This document shows, in pieces, positions 8,596 to 18,083 of a DNA stretch of 64,000 nt. Position 1 is the first letter of the stretch. Every line of letters begins with the position of its first letter. The DNA comes from Pseudobutyrivibrio xylanivorans (lineage in GTDB: Bacteria > Bacillota > Clostridia > Lachnospirales > Lachnospiraceae). A model generated the notes under the pieces. The model was given only the letters and a program-made list of their open reading frames with translations, was not told the origin of the DNA and did not search any database. The DNA lies in contig NZ_CP043028.1 in NCBI RefSeq assembly GCF_008935055.1, forward strand, positions 62,001-126,000. The letters run 5' to 3'. The position numbers and the translations under genes are program-made.

Positions 8596-9717
8596 ATGAG
8601 TAATACAGATGTAAAAATATCAAATATTCCAGTTAAGGATGTTGGTAGTTTAGTTGAGGCACTTTCGAGTGCATATTGTTCTATGATTAATAATGGATGT
8701 TCAATGAAGCTAATGCCTTCAGTAATGCTTTGGGGCGCTCCTGGTGTAGGAAAATCTCAGGCCGTTAGACAGATTGCAAAGGAAATAGAAGCAAACACCG
8801 GCAAAAGGACAGCCGTTACTGATGTTAGATTACTTCTTTTTAATCCAATAGACTTAAGAGGTATTCCCACATCAAACGCAGATAAGACTTTGGCTGTATG
8901 GCTCAAACCTCAGATATTTCAGATGGATGAGTCTGATGATGTTATTAATCTGTTGTTTTTAGATGAGATTTCAGCAGCACCACAATCTGTGCAGGCTGCA
9001 GCTTACCAAATTACTTTGGACAGAGTTGTTGGAGAGCATAAGCTTCCAGATAACTGTATTGTAATTGCGGCTGGAAACAGAATCACTGATAAGTCGGTAG
9101 CATTTAAAATGCCAAAGGCTCTTGCAAACAGATTACTTCACTTAGAAGTTCAAGTTAATTTTGATTCATGGAAATCTTGGGCTATCAGTGCAGGTGTTCA
9201 TCCAAGTGTAGTTAGTTATTTGAGTTTTAGACAAACAGCATTAATGTGTTTTGATTCTTCATCTGAAGAACTTGCCTTTGCTACTCCTAGATCTTGGGAA
9301 ATGGTTAGTAATCTGCTTAATAACGTTAATGGTGACGCTTGGAAGATAAGTTCTCTTATATATGGATTGATAGGAATGTCTGCGGGAATAGAGTTCATAA
9401 GCTGGTGCAAGTGCTACGAAAAGTTACCATCTATGGAAGACGTATTTAGCGGTAGATTTTATGAGGTTCCTAAAGAACCAGATGAGCTTTACGCATTGAC
9501 ATCAGCTATGACAAAGTATGCCAGCGAGCATAAAGATGATGTAGAAGGTTTGAGAAATTCGATTTTATATGCAAATCTTTTCCCACCAGATTTTTCAGTA
9601 ATGCTTATGAAGGATTATATGTCTATTGAAAAGAACTTTACTCAGACATTACTTAGAATACCTGAGTTTTCAAGATGGATGCAGACAAAGGGAGCACTAT
9701 TGAATGGAACTTTCTAA
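8596..9717 (+). CDS. MoxR-type AAA+ ATPase
   Basis: The 373-residue protein has Walker A GAPGVGKS at 47-54, Walker B LLFLDE at 119-124 and a sensor-1 Asn in AAGNR near 161. MoxR ATPases act as chaperones that remodel or load metal into partner proteins, usually partners with a von Willebrand A domain. The partner is the next gene, whose start overlaps this gene by 14 bases, so the two are translationally coupled. It belongs to the same unit as the SNF2-type helicase. Confidence 0.85.
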   Translation: MSNTDVKISNIPVKDVGSLVEALSSAYCSMINNGCSMKLMPSVMLWGAPGVGKSQAVRQIAKEIEANTGKRTAVTDVRLLLFNPIDLRGIPTSNADKTLAVWLKPQIFQMDESDDVINLLFLDEISAAPQSVQAAAYQITLDRVVGEHKLPDNCIVIAAGNRITDKSVAFKMPKALANRLLHLEVQVNFDSWKSWAISAGVHPSVVSYLSFRQTALMCFDSSSEELAFATPRSWEMVSNLLNNVNGDAWKISSLIYGLIGMSAGIEFISWCKCYEKLPSMEDVFSGRFYEVPKEPDELYALTSAMTKYASEHKDDVEGLRNSILYANLFPPDFSVMLMKDYMSIEKNFTQTLLRIPEFSRWMQTKGALLNGTF

Positions 9718-11137
9718 TGAACTTATTAGGAAAAATACAGCTAGGATTTTAAAAACCAGAATGAAATTGCTCCATAAAAATCCTTTTTATGGTTTGCTAC
9801 TCATGTACTTGAAAATAAATCTTAGCGAGGATATAGAGACTGCAAGTACCGATGGTAAAAGAATATATTTAAATCCTGATTTTTTGAATTCGATTACTGA
9901 CAGTGAACTCGAATATGTTTTATCTCATGAATTGCTTCATATAGTTTTGAAGCATTTGGAAAGATTTAATAAATCAAACGAGCTAGTAGATCAGGCAGCA
10001 GATATAATCGTTAACTCGAATATTCTTAGAGCGAACAATTTTAGAGATACATCAATTTCTCTATCACAATTTGGTGGGGTGCAGATACATCAAGCTCCAG
10101 ATGGAACAGAGGGATGGACGCATTCTCTAGAGGAATTATATCTGATGTTGTTAACGCAACAGGAAGCTGCTGATAATCAAGATGGGGATGAAGATTCTGA
10201 AGAAAATGCTGAGGGTTCTAGTGAAGATGAGACCGATTGTGAATCAGATGATGGTAAACAGGAAGACTTAGAGGACTCAGATGTTTCTCAGCCAAATAGT
10301 AGTGGAAATAATGGTGGCTTAGAAGATGAGCAATTTGGATTTGGGAATGAACAAGAAAATTCTCAAGAAGATAGTGGTTCGGGAAATGGCTCTAAATCAA
10401 AAGGCTGGGATTCGCATGATATGGACACTGATAGTTCCGATGGTAGTAGCTCTGAAGCTGATGAGTGGGATTTTAGAATATATCAGGCTGCAAAACAAGC
10501 TAAGGAATTTGAGGAGACTGTAAAGCTTACAGGAAGTATACCAGGTTTTGTAGAACGTCATGTTGATGAATTACAGGAACCGACAATAGATTGGCGAACT
10601 GTTCTTGAGGAGTTTGTTCAAAGCGAGATTAACGATTATTCTTTTTGTCCTCCAGACAGGAGATTTGACGATAGTCCATTCTTCCTACCAGACTTTAATG
10701 AGAGAGATGATAAGGTAGAGAAGATTCTATTTATGATCGATACGTCAGCCTCGATGTCTGATGATGAAGTTCGAAGATGTTATTCAGAAATTAAAGGGGC
10801 AATCGACCAGTTTAACGGAAAAATAGAAGGATGGCTGGGATTTTTTGATGCTGCGATTGTTCCACCTGTGCCATTTATTGATGAAGATGAGTTTAGAGCA
10901 ATTCATCCTGAAGGAGGTGGAGGAACAGCGTTTGATATCATTTTTGATTACGTTAATAAAGAAATGAAAGATGAGCCCCCTTTGAGTATCGTCATTTTGA
11001 CAGATGGTGGTGCACCATTTCCAAAAGTCGAATGTACCAAAGGAATTCCTACATTATGGATTATTAATAATGAGGTAGTTGATCCGCCGTGGGGAAAAGT
11101 AGCAAGAATTCCAAGTAGTAACAATATTTATCAATAG
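9704..11137 (+). CDS. DUF2201-type metallopeptidase-like protein with C-terminal VWA domain
   Basis: The 477-residue protein has an N-terminal helical domain with HELLH at 75-79 and a further His at 84, a zincin-type motif. A very acidic, low-complexity linker covers about 155-255. The C-terminal VWA-like domain has the MIDAS DTSAS near 346-350, and GGGGTAFD near 407. Proteins with this layout pair with MoxR ATPases, as here. Whether the HExxH motif is proteolytic is unknown for the family. It overlaps the MoxR gene by 14 bases. The acidic linker resembles DNA-mimic or chaperone-docking segments. Confidence 0.8.
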   Translation: MELSNELIRKNTARILKTRMKLLHKNPFYGLLLMYLKINLSEDIETASTDGKRIYLNPDFLNSITDSELEYVLSHELLHIVLKHLERFNKSNELVDQAADIIVNSNILRANNFRDTSISLSQFGGVQIHQAPDGTEGWTHSLEELYLMLLTQQEAADNQDGDEDSEENAEGSSEDETDCESDDGKQEDLEDSDVSQPNSSGNNGGLEDEQFGFGNEQENSQEDSGSGNGSKSKGWDSHDMDTDSSDGSSSEADEWDFRIYQAAKQAKEFEETVKLTGSIPGFVERHVDELQEPTIDWRTVLEEFVQSEINDYSFCPPDRRFDDSPFFLPDFNERDDKVEKILFMIDTSASMSDDEVRRCYSEIKGAIDQFNGKIEGWLGFFDAAIVPPVPFIDEDEFRAIHPEGGGGTAFDIIFDYVNKEMKDEPPLSIVILTDGGAPFPKVECTKGIPTLWIINNEVVDPPWGKVARIPSSNNIYQ

Positions 11138-11183
11138 TAGTAGTTTATTTTCATTTTCAATGAATTTCTAGAGGTAATAACAA

Positions 11184-12524
11184 ATGGATGATTCTTTAAA
11201 AAGAAGTGTGCCACATTCACTAGCGGCAGAAAGAGCCGTAATAGGCTCAATGATTATAGATGATGAGGCAATAAATGTATGCTCAGAGATATTAACAAAG
11301 AATGACTTTTATCAGAAACTATACGGCGTGCTATTCCAAACTATAATTGATTTACATAATTCACAGCAGGCAGTGGATGAGATAACAATAATGGCTGCTA
11401 TAGGTGAAATAGATTTAGGAATTAATATAGAAGAACTGATTAAAGAATTAATAATTGAGGTTCCTACTTCTGTAAATGCAAAGGATTATGCAAAGGTAGT
11501 TAAGGAGAAAGCTATACTAAGAAACATAATCAGAGTTGGGCAAACACTTGAAAAGCGCTGCTATGAGGAATGGGATAATGTGGATAGCATTCTTGCTGAT
11601 TCAGAAGCCGAGATATTTGCTTTGAACCAACAGCATGGTGATACTGATGAAAGCTCTATAAAGCAGGTAGTATTGGAGGAATTAACTGCTATAGAAATGG
11701 CCTCTAAGAATAAAGGCGAGCTTACAGGTGTAGCATCTGGCTTTATTGATTTGGATAGCGTAACTCAAGGTTTCCAAAAGGGCGATTTAATTATTGTTGC
11801 TGCAAGACCTGCCATGGGGAAAACAGCGTTTGTACTTAATATAGCAGCTCATATAGGAATTAAATTAAAGAAAAAAGTGGCTGTATTTTCACTTGAAATG
11901 CCAAAAGGTCAATTAGTTCGAAGATTGATGGCACAGGAAGGTCATGTTGATTCTAAAAAGATGAAATCAGGAAATCTGACTGAGACTGATTGGGAGTTAC
12001 TTATTCAAGCTGCAACAAAGGTAGGTTGCTCAAACATTGTTCTTGATGATGCTATTGGCGGTTTGACTCCGCAAAAATTAAGACGTAAATGTAGAAAGCT
12101 GGCATCGGATGGTGATTTAGCAGTTATCATAATTGATTATTTGCAGTTGATGGATGGAGATAAACACGCTGATAACAGACAGGTCGAGGTTTCACAAATT
12201 TCTAGAAGTCTCAAGATGATAGCTAAAGAGCTCAATGTTCCTATTATCGCTTTATCACAGCTATCTAGAAATGTAGAAGACAGAACTGATAAACGCCCTA
12301 TGATGTCAGATCTTCGTGAGTCAGGCGCGATTGAACAGGACGCTGATATCATAATGTTCTTATATAGAGATGATTATTACAATCATGACAGCGAAAAGAA
12401 AAATACAACAGAGCTTATTATTGGTAAGCATAGAAGTGGTGAGCTTGCGACAATAGAACTTGCATGGCTTCCAGAGTACACAAAGTTTGCCAATAAGGAT
12501 CATACGAATGGTATGTATAACTAA
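11184..12524 (+). CDS. dnaB: replicative DNA helicase, DnaB family
   Basis: The 446-residue hexameric-helicase protein has the conserved N-terminal domain (PHSLAAERAVIGSM at 10-23), Walker A ARPAMGKT at 207-214, Walker B IIIDYLQL at 315-322 and the C-terminal motif SDLRESGAIEQDAD near 375-388. Length and motif order are normal. The start at 11184 follows a GAGGT site. It ends 1 base before a 32-bp terminator that recurs at 13909. Together with DnaA it gives the element its own initiation and helicase functions; a primase or loader was not seen in the window. Confidence 0.95.
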   Translation: MDDSLKRSVPHSLAAERAVIGSMIIDDEAINVCSEILTKNDFYQKLYGVLFQTIIDLHNSQQAVDEITIMAAIGEIDLGINIEELIKELIIEVPTSVNAKDYAKVVKEKAILRNIIRVGQTLEKRCYEEWDNVDSILADSEAEIFALNQQHGDTDESSIKQVVLEELTAIEMASKNKGELTGVASGFIDLDSVTQGFQKGDLIIVAARPAMGKTAFVLNIAAHIGIKLKKKVAVFSLEMPKGQLVRRLMAQEGHVDSKKMKSGNLTETDWELLIQAATKVGCSNIVLDDAIGGLTPQKLRRKCRKLASDGDLAVIIIDYLQLMDGDKHADNRQVEVSQISRSLKMIAKELNVPIIALSQLSRNVEDRTDKRPMMSDLRESGAIEQDADIIMFLYRDDYYNHDSEKKNTTELIIGKHRSGELATIELAWLPEYTKFANKDHTNGMYN

Positions 12525-12556
12525 TATTTTGAGACACTTAGGTGTCTCTTTTTTTG
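12525..12556 (+). terminator. terminator, copy 1 of an identical 32-bp unit
   Basis: The 7-bp stem GAGACAC/GTGTCTC with a TTAG loop and seven Ts is identical base for base to 13909-13940. Each copy is followed 2 bases later by a dyad promoter, so terminator and promoter form a repeated cassette. Confidence 0.9.
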
Positions 12557-12558
12557 AA

Positions 12559-12591
12559 ATGACATATGTTGTCATAGCGGTTTGATAAGGT
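12559..12591 (+). promoter_or_regulatory. dyad promoter 3
   Basis: The perfect dyad ATGACA-N5-TGTCAT is at 12559-12575, with a weak -10 TAAGGT at 12586-12591 at the same 21-nt distance. It drives the 12643 gene. Confidence 0.65.
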
Positions 12592-12642
12592 GTGTCTTAC
12601 AATGAACTCTTCGATTGTAATATGATATGAAAGGAAATGAAA

Positions 12643-13689
12643 ATGGATTGTTTTGAAAAACTACCACTTGAGATAAAAGAGACATTAGCTAAGACCACAT
12701 GGGACTATTTAAATGGTGATTTGGATAAGATTGCGACCCACGCACAGTATGAAGTTATTAAGAATAGGACAGCTTTAATTGCTCGTATCCAAGAAAAAAT
12801 GAACCCTGATTATTTTTGTCATTTCGACGACGACAATAGAAAGAAACTATGGGATGAGGTTGTTGAAGAATTACTGAAACTTCAAAGTGACGATTGTCCA
12901 TTGAAGAAAGGTGGCCCGAAGGTTATTTTTAAATCCAGTCTTTTGCTTGAGTATTGCTCCACGGTATTGGATTATGAAGCAGAATTTGTATTTGATGCAG
13001 CTTTAGGTATGATTTCCTCTTATCCTGAGAGTAATAGTTATGAACTCAGATTACCTGATTTTTCCGATCTATGCATTAAGGATTATGAAATAGAGAGAAT
13101 AATGTGGTTGGGTGTTGAACGTTTGAATGACCAAAAATTTGACTTCAATTTTGGAAGAGATAACAGTTCGTCCTGTTACGATTCTATAAAACTGTTTGAT
13201 GATATTAACATTTCTAAATATGGAGATATTACCTTTACACCCACTATGTTTACGAAAGCTTTAGCACTATCTGCAACGATTATTCCTGGTGCATATGGAA
13301 CACAACGTATATTGGCTCAGCTTCCAAATAAATATGACAGGAGACTATATTGGTTTTTGTCTAATAGAAAAATTAAGGCTGAATGGTCCATTCGTTGCAA
13401 TACCCCAATTATTGAGTGCACGATAAGTGAGTTGGCAAAAATCTTACATGTTAATCATAATCCAATCCATTATTCAACACTAAAAGCGCACTATTTGATA
13501 CCGGCAAAAGAGAATATGGAAAAAATACATGAAATGCCGTTTCAATTTGATTTTGGTTCTTGGGCTGAGTTGAGTGCGAACAAGAAGGAAGCAGTTGTCA
13601 CTATAATGATTAGAGAGTACAAGTTACCAATATACTGGGAGTATCTGAAATATTCTGAATACAAAGCTAATGATTTGACTAATGAGTAA
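12643..13689 (+). CDS. unknown protein with possible winged-helix (Rep_3-like) C-terminal region
   Basis: This is a 348-residue protein. The ATG at 12643 sits 7-8 bases after AAAGGA; the ATG two codons earlier is too close to that site. Most of the protein is not recognised. Residues about 235-315 run LYWFLSNRK, then CTISELAKILHV, then STLKAHYLIPAKENMEKI, then FQFDF. This order resembles the C-terminal winged helix of Rep_3/RepB plasmid initiators (Y-L-, EL--ILG, Y--FK--VL-PA--EI). It has its own dyad promoter and lies beside dnaB, which fits a replication role. The similarity is by eye and weak. Confidence 0.4.
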   Translation: MDCFEKLPLEIKETLAKTTWDYLNGDLDKIATHAQYEVIKNRTALIARIQEKMNPDYFCHFDDDNRKKLWDEVVEELLKLQSDDCPLKKGGPKVIFKSSLLLEYCSTVLDYEAEFVFDAALGMISSYPESNSYELRLPDFSDLCIKDYEIERIMWLGVERLNDQKFDFNFGRDNSSSCYDSIKLFDDINISKYGDITFTPTMFTKALALSATIIPGAYGTQRILAQLPNKYDRRLYWFLSNRKIKAEWSIRCNTPIIECTISELAKILHVNHNPIHYSTLKAHYLIPAKENMEKIHEMPFQFDFGSWAELSANKKEAVVTIMIREYKLPIYWEYLKYSEYKANDLTNE

Positions 13690-13692
13690 AAA

Positions 13693-13980
13693 ATGCTAAG
13701 AACAATTGCAAAGCTGGATTTTTCTGAATTAGAATTGTGGAATATTTCTGACGTTGCCAAGCAAAACTCAGTTGATGGAGCATATCTGATACAAATTATG
13801 AGTGCCTATTTACAACGAATAGCTGACACGAGCCTAGCACCAATTGAGAATCCTGCTGAATATATATGTGCAATGATAGAGCAAGGAAATAGCCATAATA
13901 ATATCTTATATTTTGAGACACTTAGGTGTCTCTTTTTTTGTAATGACAAAACATGTCATTTCCATTTGATATATTTCTAA
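13693..13980 (+). CDS. small protein of unknown function whose 3' end runs through a terminator/promoter cassette
   Basis: This is a 95-residue reading frame 3 bases after the previous gene. Residues 1-66 look like a normal helical protein. The last 30 or so codons are encoded by the 32-bp terminator and the next dyad promoter (13909-13975), so the C-terminal tail is probably not original. Either the cassette was inserted near the 3' end of the gene, or the gene lost its stop codon. No domain is recognised. Confidence 0.5.
   Translation: MLRTIAKLDFSELELWNISDVAKQNSVDGAYLIQIMSAYLQRIADTSLAPIENPAEYICAMIEQGNSHNNILYFETLRCLFFCNDKTCHFHLIYF
13909..13940 (+). terminator. terminator, copy 2 of the identical 32-bp unit
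   Basis: This is an exact repeat of 12525-12556: 7-bp stem plus T run. It lies inside the reading frame of the 13693 gene. Confidence 0.9.
13943..13975 (+). promoter_or_regulatory. dyad promoter 4
   Basis: The perfect dyad ATGACA-N5-TGTCAT is at 13943-13959 and the -10 TATATT at 13970-13975, 21 nt after the first half-site. It drives the AAA+ gene at 14026. Confidence 0.7.
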
Positions 13981-14025
13981 AACAGATGAATTATAAATGT
14001 GTTTTAGGATAAATGGAGGTCATAC

Positions 14026-16077
14026 ATGATTTGTTACGATGTCGAATACAAATTTCCTCATAAAATAGAAACTCAAAAGGAAAAAAAGACGATATTTGAC
14101 GTTAGCGAAAATTTGGCTGAAAAGCTCAATGAAGCATTGGATTCAATAAACGAAAGAGAAGATAAATGTACACTTTATAATATGAACGCTAGTATGTTGC
14201 GTGTGGTTATGGTGTGTAATCCAGCAAAGGATAGTGTTGATGATTATTTGGATAAGGTAAAAAAGGTCCTATGTGAGGTATTGTTGTTCAAAAATATGAA
14301 GTTAGTATATTGCGAGGAAATAACTGCTGGACAATACATCAATAAAATGAAGGAAGCTGATAAAAACCATTGTCTTGGAAGTTTCGCATTTATAAGTGAT
14401 AAGACAAGCGACTTTGATTATTTTGGGGACAGAAGTTTTAAAGTTAATGAGAAAATTGTTTCCAAAAATCTATTGTCAAGAAAAGAAGCACTTCGTAGAG
14501 CGCGGGAAATTTTGGCCGACAAATCACTTATTGACGAGATAGAAAGAATATATAGTACTAGTCATCCAGATAAATTTTATGGCTTTCCTGTTAATTACAA
14601 TATTGATGCTAGAGATGAAGCGACAGCGATGGAGATTGTCGATTTAATGGTACAAATGCTAAATAGTAGAAACAGAGTCCATGGAACCAGGGTTGAATAT
14701 ATTACTGATATATCTAGTTTCTGTTATGAGGAACGTAATTTTGAACAGATTATAAAGCAAGCTGAGGGTTTGACAGTTGTAATCAATTGTAAAGCTGCTG
14801 AGGATCTTAAAGGGATATTTGCAAATGGCTATTCTCGAGTAATAAAGTATATTGCCAAGATAGTAACTAAGTATCGCAATAAGGTTTTGTTTTTCTTTAT
14901 TGATGATGGAAAAGGATATGGTTTCTCGAAATCTCTAGTAAATGAAGCAAGTAAGAGTGTTGATATTTTAGACATTGCTGAAGGTTGCGGAGATAAAGAG
15001 CAAGCCATTAAATATTTTACCCGTTTGGCAAACGAATCTGATTATGCAGAATTTTTGAGTGACGAATTTATCAAGTATCTTCCATCAGATAGGAATATTT
15101 ATAGTAACTGTGATGTTAGAGAATCCTTCTATGAGTGGAGTAATAATGCTTTAAGAAACAGAGTTTATAGTGCATATAGCAAGTGTAATCTGGTCAAGGC
15201 TGAGATAAAAAAAGAATATGATGGAAATTCATATGATAGACTCCAAAAGATGGTCGGTTTGAATGATGTAAAGAAACTAGTGGATAAAGTTATTGCTACA
15301 TATGAAATCATGAGTTGTAGGGATGCGAGGGGGCTTAACAATTATGACATTTCTCGGCATATGGTTTTCACAGGAAATCCAGGTAGCGCAAAGACAACAG
15401 TAGCAAGACTACTAGCAGATATTTTAGCAGAGAAAAGTATTTTGAGTTCGGGAGCTTTTGTAGAGTGTGGACGTGGTGACCTAGTAGGAAAATATGTTGG
15501 ATGGACTGCTCCATTAGTTCAACAGAAGTTTAGGGAAGCAGAGGGTGGAATTCTTTTTATAGATGAGGCATATTCCCTTGTTGATGGAAAATCTGGTTTA
15601 TATGGAGACGAGGCAATTAATGCGTTGGTGCAAGAGATGGAAAACCATAGGGGCGATGTAATTGTTATTTTCGCGGGATATCCAGATAAAATGAAAGATT
15701 TTATCCAAAGAAATGAAGGGCTACGTAGTAGAATAGCGTTTCACATAGATTTTCCTGATTATACACCTGAAGAGCTTCTCCAAATAATGAAATTGATGAT
15801 AGAAGATAGAAGCTATGTTTCAAATAATTCAATAGATTCAAAGTGCCTTAGATTATTTGAGCAAGCAGTACAGATTAATGATTTTGGGAATGGACGATTT
15901 GTGAGGAACTTGCTTGAAGATGCAATGCTCAATCAGGCTCAAAGGTTGATTAAATCGAAACAAACTGAGTTTACAGACGGTGAGCTGAAAGAGTTAGTCG
16001 CTGATGATTTTGATGAAGAGATAATTACACATATAGATACGAATTCTTTGAATAAGAAGATTGGATTTTGTGTGTAA
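14026..16077 (+). CDS. CbxX/SpoVK-type AAA+ ATPase with a novel N-terminal half
   Basis: This is a 683-residue protein. The last third is a CbxX/CfqX (SpoVK-like) AAA+ module: Walker A GNPGSAKTT near 449-457, Walker B GGILFIDEAYSL near 505-516, sensor 1 in VIFAGYPDKM near 548, and the arginine-finger region LRSRIAF near 566. The Walker A has A where most relatives have G. The first 400 residues match nothing I recognise. Relatives act as rings that remodel partner complexes. It starts a three-gene unit with an unknown protein and a PcfJ-like protein and has its own dyad promoter. Confidence 0.8.
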   Translation: MICYDVEYKFPHKIETQKEKKTIFDVSENLAEKLNEALDSINEREDKCTLYNMNASMLRVVMVCNPAKDSVDDYLDKVKKVLCEVLLFKNMKLVYCEEITAGQYINKMKEADKNHCLGSFAFISDKTSDFDYFGDRSFKVNEKIVSKNLLSRKEALRRAREILADKSLIDEIERIYSTSHPDKFYGFPVNYNIDARDEATAMEIVDLMVQMLNSRNRVHGTRVEYITDISSFCYEERNFEQIIKQAEGLTVVINCKAAEDLKGIFANGYSRVIKYIAKIVTKYRNKVLFFFIDDGKGYGFSKSLVNEASKSVDILDIAEGCGDKEQAIKYFTRLANESDYAEFLSDEFIKYLPSDRNIYSNCDVRESFYEWSNNALRNRVYSAYSKCNLVKAEIKKEYDGNSYDRLQKMVGLNDVKKLVDKVIATYEIMSCRDARGLNNYDISRHMVFTGNPGSAKTTVARLLADILAEKSILSSGAFVECGRGDLVGKYVGWTAPLVQQKFREAEGGILFIDEAYSLVDGKSGLYGDEAINALVQEMENHRGDVIVIFAGYPDKMKDFIQRNEGLRSRIAFHIDFPDYTPEELLQIMKLMIEDRSYVSNNSIDSKCLRLFEQAVQINDFGNGRFVRNLLEDAMLNQAQRLIKSKQTEFTDGELKELVADDFDEEIITHIDTNSLNKKIGFCV

Positions 16078-16097
16078 GCGATAGGAGAAAAGGAAGA

Positions 16098-16739
16098 ATG
16101 CTAAAAGAAGAATATATAGAATATGTTGAAGAAAATATTAAGGTTGCTAAGAGAAAATATAGAAAAGAGGAGGAAATGCTACCAGAGGCAAAGTGTATCT
16201 TTGATTTATTGGCAGCTTTTTGGTGGTTAATAAAATCCTCTGATGAGACAGAAGAATTAATAATAACAGCTTCCAATGCATTTGGTTCATTGCTAAATAG
16301 GAGAATAGCGCGTATTGCTGAAGACGCTAGCGAACAATCTAGTGCAGCAATCCATCATGAGTGGAATGAGTACCGAAAACTAAAGCATCGAGAGAACATG
16401 CTTGTGTATTTAGAAAAAGATTTAATAACAATATTCAGAGACCCAAATGTGGATTTTGTTGAATATCGTAGAAGAGTTGAGGATTTGTCATCTCATTATA
16501 GTGATGAAGTAGATTTCGCAGATGAGCTATTTTATGAAAACAAACGAGCTAAACGATGGATACCAAACGAGGAGTGGGTCCCAGAATTCGGTTGTTGGAT
16601 TGATGATATGGATAATTTGGAGACTCTAATCGGGCCACAACCTGATTTTGATAAAGCTATGTATCGTACTGAAAGAGTGTACGATTATAAAAATTTTGAT
16701 TCTATATGGGATAGCATAATAAGTGTTCTACATAAGTAA
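16098..16739 (+). CDS. unknown 213-residue protein
   Basis: The ATG at 16098 follows AGGAG and a purine-rich stretch; the frame is also open upstream into the AAA+ gene. The N-terminal half is basic and helical (VAKRKYRKEEEML, then a long coiled stretch). The C-terminal half is acidic and rich in Trp/Asp (WVPEFGCWIDDMDNL). No known domain is seen. Its stop shares a base with the start of the PcfJ-like gene (TAATG), so the two are coupled. It probably works with the neighbouring AAA+ ATPase and PcfJ-like protein, but that is context only. Confidence 0.7.
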   Translation: MLKEEYIEYVEENIKVAKRKYRKEEEMLPEAKCIFDLLAAFWWLIKSSDETEELIITASNAFGSLLNRRIARIAEDASEQSSAAIHHEWNEYRKLKHRENMLVYLEKDLITIFRDPNVDFVEYRRRVEDLSSHYSDEVDFADELFYENKRAKRWIPNEEWVPEFGCWIDDMDNLETLIGPQPDFDKAMYRTERVYDYKNFDSIWDSIISVLHK

Positions 16740-18049
16740 TGTTAGATTTTAGTTTTACAGAAAATACCTGGGAGCCTGAGCGTCCAGAGATTGATGAGTA
16801 CTACAAATTAATAGAAGTTAAACATACAACGCTAAATAGGATGGAAACCTATGATGTACCTTTTTTTGTGGTAGTGAAGTATGAGCCATATATAGTAGGG
16901 TATTGGTTCATATTTGAACGGGATGGCTGTATGGCCCATAAGAAAAGATATGTGTTTCATGAAGGCTATTCCTGGGATTGGAAGCTAGAAAATATATTTG
17001 ATGAATTTGTTAGAGATAAATCATCTATATTTATATGTCCATTTTTAGATGAAATACATGCCAAGTATTCACAGCTTCACGATGAATGGCATCTTCAGAG
17101 ATATTATAAGCATCCAGTAAAGATGTTAGATCACATTTATAATTGTATGAAGCGAAACACGGTAAAGGAACTTCTATACAAGGCAGGTATGGATGAGCTT
17201 GCAGTATATAGAGGTGAGATAGAAGACTTGAATTTGTTAGCAACATCACCTAGCAAAGTTTTTGGCGGTATCAATAATAGGATTCTAAGAGTTTTGAATA
17301 GTGAGTATGGTGCAGAATTATTATCTGGTGAACCGAATAGAAGATTCATCAAGTCTTTTATTCAAAATAATAGTTGGATTATGGATTCAGGATTGAATAA
17401 TTTTCAATGCGAATATTTACTACGGTTAAGACAAAAGAAGAATTACCATCAAAACTACAAATTCTATATAGATACTCTTAGGAAACTGAATAATGTATGG
17501 ACACGAGGGCAATATCAGATGCGCATAGAGTATGAAAATAAGCTGATTGAAAAAAGAGCTAACTACGAAAGATTTGGAAATATTGATCCAGTATTTGTCC
17601 CATATCTGGAAGAAGCGGAAAGTAACATTGAGACTCTCACATACAGATATGATTCACTGAATTACTATCTCTTTTCTGAGAATGAGAACATAAATAATAG
17701 ATTGGGAAAATCGAATCTTAATCGCACCCCTGAATTAGAAGAACAGTATGAATGTTTCATATTTAAATATCCTAATTCTGCTGAGGAATTTTGTAAGGCT
17801 GCAGCCTATATGAAGAATTGCCTTACTGGATATATATATCCGCATATATATCATGAATGTGATATTGTCTTTGTTTATAGAAACAGTGACAGATATCCTT
17901 ATATTGCTATTAGGATTGAAGACGATATTGTCGTTGAAGCTAGATATCGGTTTAACAGAGATCTAAACGAGAGTGATAGCGAGATGCTCAAATTATATTG
18001 CCAGCGCCATAATCTAAAAGAAATTGATGAAGCTTTACCTTTTAGATAG
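16739..18049 (+). CDS. PcfJ-like protein
   Basis: This is a 436-residue protein. The C-terminal part has the PcfJ signature arrangement. It runs YPNSAEEFCKAAAYMKNCL near 340-358, a hydrophobic strand DIVFVYRNSDRYPYIAIRI near 377-395, then a charged helix. PcfJ-type proteins are common on conjugative plasmids, ICEs and phages of Firmicutes and have no settled function. The N-terminal 320 residues contain a leucine-rich helical region but nothing recognised. It is the last gene of the AAA+ unit; no clear terminator follows before the next dyad promoter. Confidence 0.65.
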   Translation: MLDFSFTENTWEPERPEIDEYYKLIEVKHTTLNRMETYDVPFFVVVKYEPYIVGYWFIFERDGCMAHKKRYVFHEGYSWDWKLENIFDEFVRDKSSIFICPFLDEIHAKYSQLHDEWHLQRYYKHPVKMLDHIYNCMKRNTVKELLYKAGMDELAVYRGEIEDLNLLATSPSKVFGGINNRILRVLNSEYGAELLSGEPNRRFIKSFIQNNSWIMDSGLNNFQCEYLLRLRQKKNYHQNYKFYIDTLRKLNNVWTRGQYQMRIEYENKLIEKRANYERFGNIDPVFVPYLEEAESNIETLTYRYDSLNYYLFSENENINNRLGKSNLNRTPELEEQYECFIFKYPNSAEEFCKAAAYMKNCLTGYIYPHIYHECDIVFVYRNSDRYPYIAIRIEDDIVVEARYRFNRDLNESDSEMLKLYCQRHNLKEIDEALPFR

Positions 18050-18083
18050 GATTTGTCAAAAAATTAGCGATTTAATCCTTATA

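Noticed and set aside
10326..10523. 65-codon + frame inside the VWA gene
   Set aside because: It is the shifted frame of the acidic linker and has no ribosome site.
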